Source of the DNA: Bacteroidota bacterium
GTDB lineage: Bacteria > Bacteroidota > Ignavibacteria > Kapaibacteriales > UBA2268
Assembly (NCBI GenBank): GCA_022708005.1
Contig: JAKIZN010000057.1
Location: forward strand, 1-8,393
DNA: 8,393 nucleotides
Direction: 5' to 3'
A program made the translations under genes and the position numbers. The notes under the pieces were generated by a model. That model worked only from the letters and a program-made list of their open reading frames with translations, did no database searches and was not told where the DNA came from. Below, piece after piece: positions 8,229 through 8,393 of the stretch; position 1 is the first letter of the stretch, and each line of letters starts with the position of its first letter.

Positions 8229-8257
8229 TTTCCATTGCTTAAAAAATCAAATGAAAA

Positions 8258-8263
8258 ATTATA
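8258..8263 (-). promoter_or_regulatory. Candidate -10 element upstream of ftsQ
   Basis: The minus strand reads TATAAT 29 bases before the ftsQ start codon, in a very AT-rich stretch. No TTGACA-like -35 is found 16-18 bases further upstream (the sequence there is GAAAAA). A partial Bacteroidota-type -7 match, TTCATTTG against TAnnTTTG, lies just downstream. In DNA this AT-rich a TATAAT can occur by chance, so this is only a candidate for the ftsQAZ promoter. Confidence 0.25.
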
Positions 8264-8315
8264 ATTATGTATTAATGCGGTTTTTCAGAGTTTTTTTCTA
8301 AACTAAATGAATCTT

Positions 8316-8364
8316 GGACATATCTTCAGGTGCAATATATCAAAGCACTTTCGAGAAAATGTCC
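8316..8364. other. Imperfect nested inverted repeat upstream of ftsQ
   Basis: The outer arms are GGACAT (8316-8321) and ATGTCC (8359-8364). Inside them lie GTGC (8330-8333) and GCAC (8345-8348), closing an 11-base loop. Part of the sequence between the arms can also pair (TCTT with GAGA-type bases). It could be a leader RNA structure, an operator or the end of an upstream gene. No T-tract follows on the minus strand, so it is not a standard terminator. The rest of 8229-8393 holds no gene I can recognise; the longest minus-strand reading from the edge is 21 codons ending at 8326. Confidence 0.3.
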
Positions 8365-8393
8365 ACGCCTTTCAAAATAGTTCTCAAAAATAA

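Noticed and set aside
8308..8393. Plus-strand reading of 28 codons from ATG at 8308 to a TAA at the window edge
   Set aside because: Short, no Shine-Dalgarno, and it overlaps the inverted repeat; chance is the simplest explanation.
1..8393. CRISPR array, tRNA/rRNA genes, insertion sequence or phage remnant
   Set aside because: No regularly spaced repeats, no cloverleaf or rRNA-like sequence, and no transposase, integrase or terminal inverted repeats were seen; nearly all of the window is occupied by five intact or edge-cut genes.

Overview
The window is AT-rich bacterial chromosome with two convergent operon-like blocks meeting at about 4575-4644. The lineage is most likely in the Bacteroidota/Chlorobi/Ignavibacteria/Kapabacteria (FCB) group. 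The evidence is a C-terminal Por/type IX secretion (T9SS) sorting domain on the first gene, a WD40-like plus choice-of-anchor (ASPM/SPD-2/Hydin-like) surface-protein architecture, and an ftsQ-ftsA-ftsZ cluster. Strong Shine-Dalgarno sequences before ftsA and ftsZ are less typical of classical Bacteroidia. I cannot fix the phylum without a search.

Plus strand, 1-4574: two translationally coupled envelope genes. The first is a large exported protein whose 5' end lies outside the window. It has WD40-like repeats, several Ig-like domains, a cohesin-like region and a T9SS sorting domain. Its stop codon overlaps the start of the second gene (ATGA). The second gene encodes a signal-peptide-bearing OmpA-family outer-membrane protein with a C-terminal peptidoglycan-binding domain. 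The pair looks like a surface protein plus a wall-anchored outer-membrane partner, but its function is unknown.

4575-4644: convergent intergenic gap with an 11-bp, one-mismatch hairpin that probably terminates transcription from both sides.

Minus strand, 8228 down to 4645: the divisome cluster ftsQ, ftsA, ftsZ with short gaps (17-18 and about 41 bp), clearly co-oriented. FtsQ is the periplasmic/inner-membrane divisome scaffold, FtsA is the actin-like membrane tether and FtsZ is the tubulin-like ring GTPase. The region upstream of ftsQ (8229-8393) shows no recognisable murC end; it holds a TATAAT-like element and an imperfect hairpin.

Most of the window is ordinary. The points most worth a second look are in FtsZ: a T3 loop about four residues shorter than usual, and an unusual tail with two candidate C-terminal conserved peptides. 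Also notable are a degenerate second OmpA-like unit in the OmpA-family protein, and the coupling of a T9SS cargo gene to an OmpA gene.
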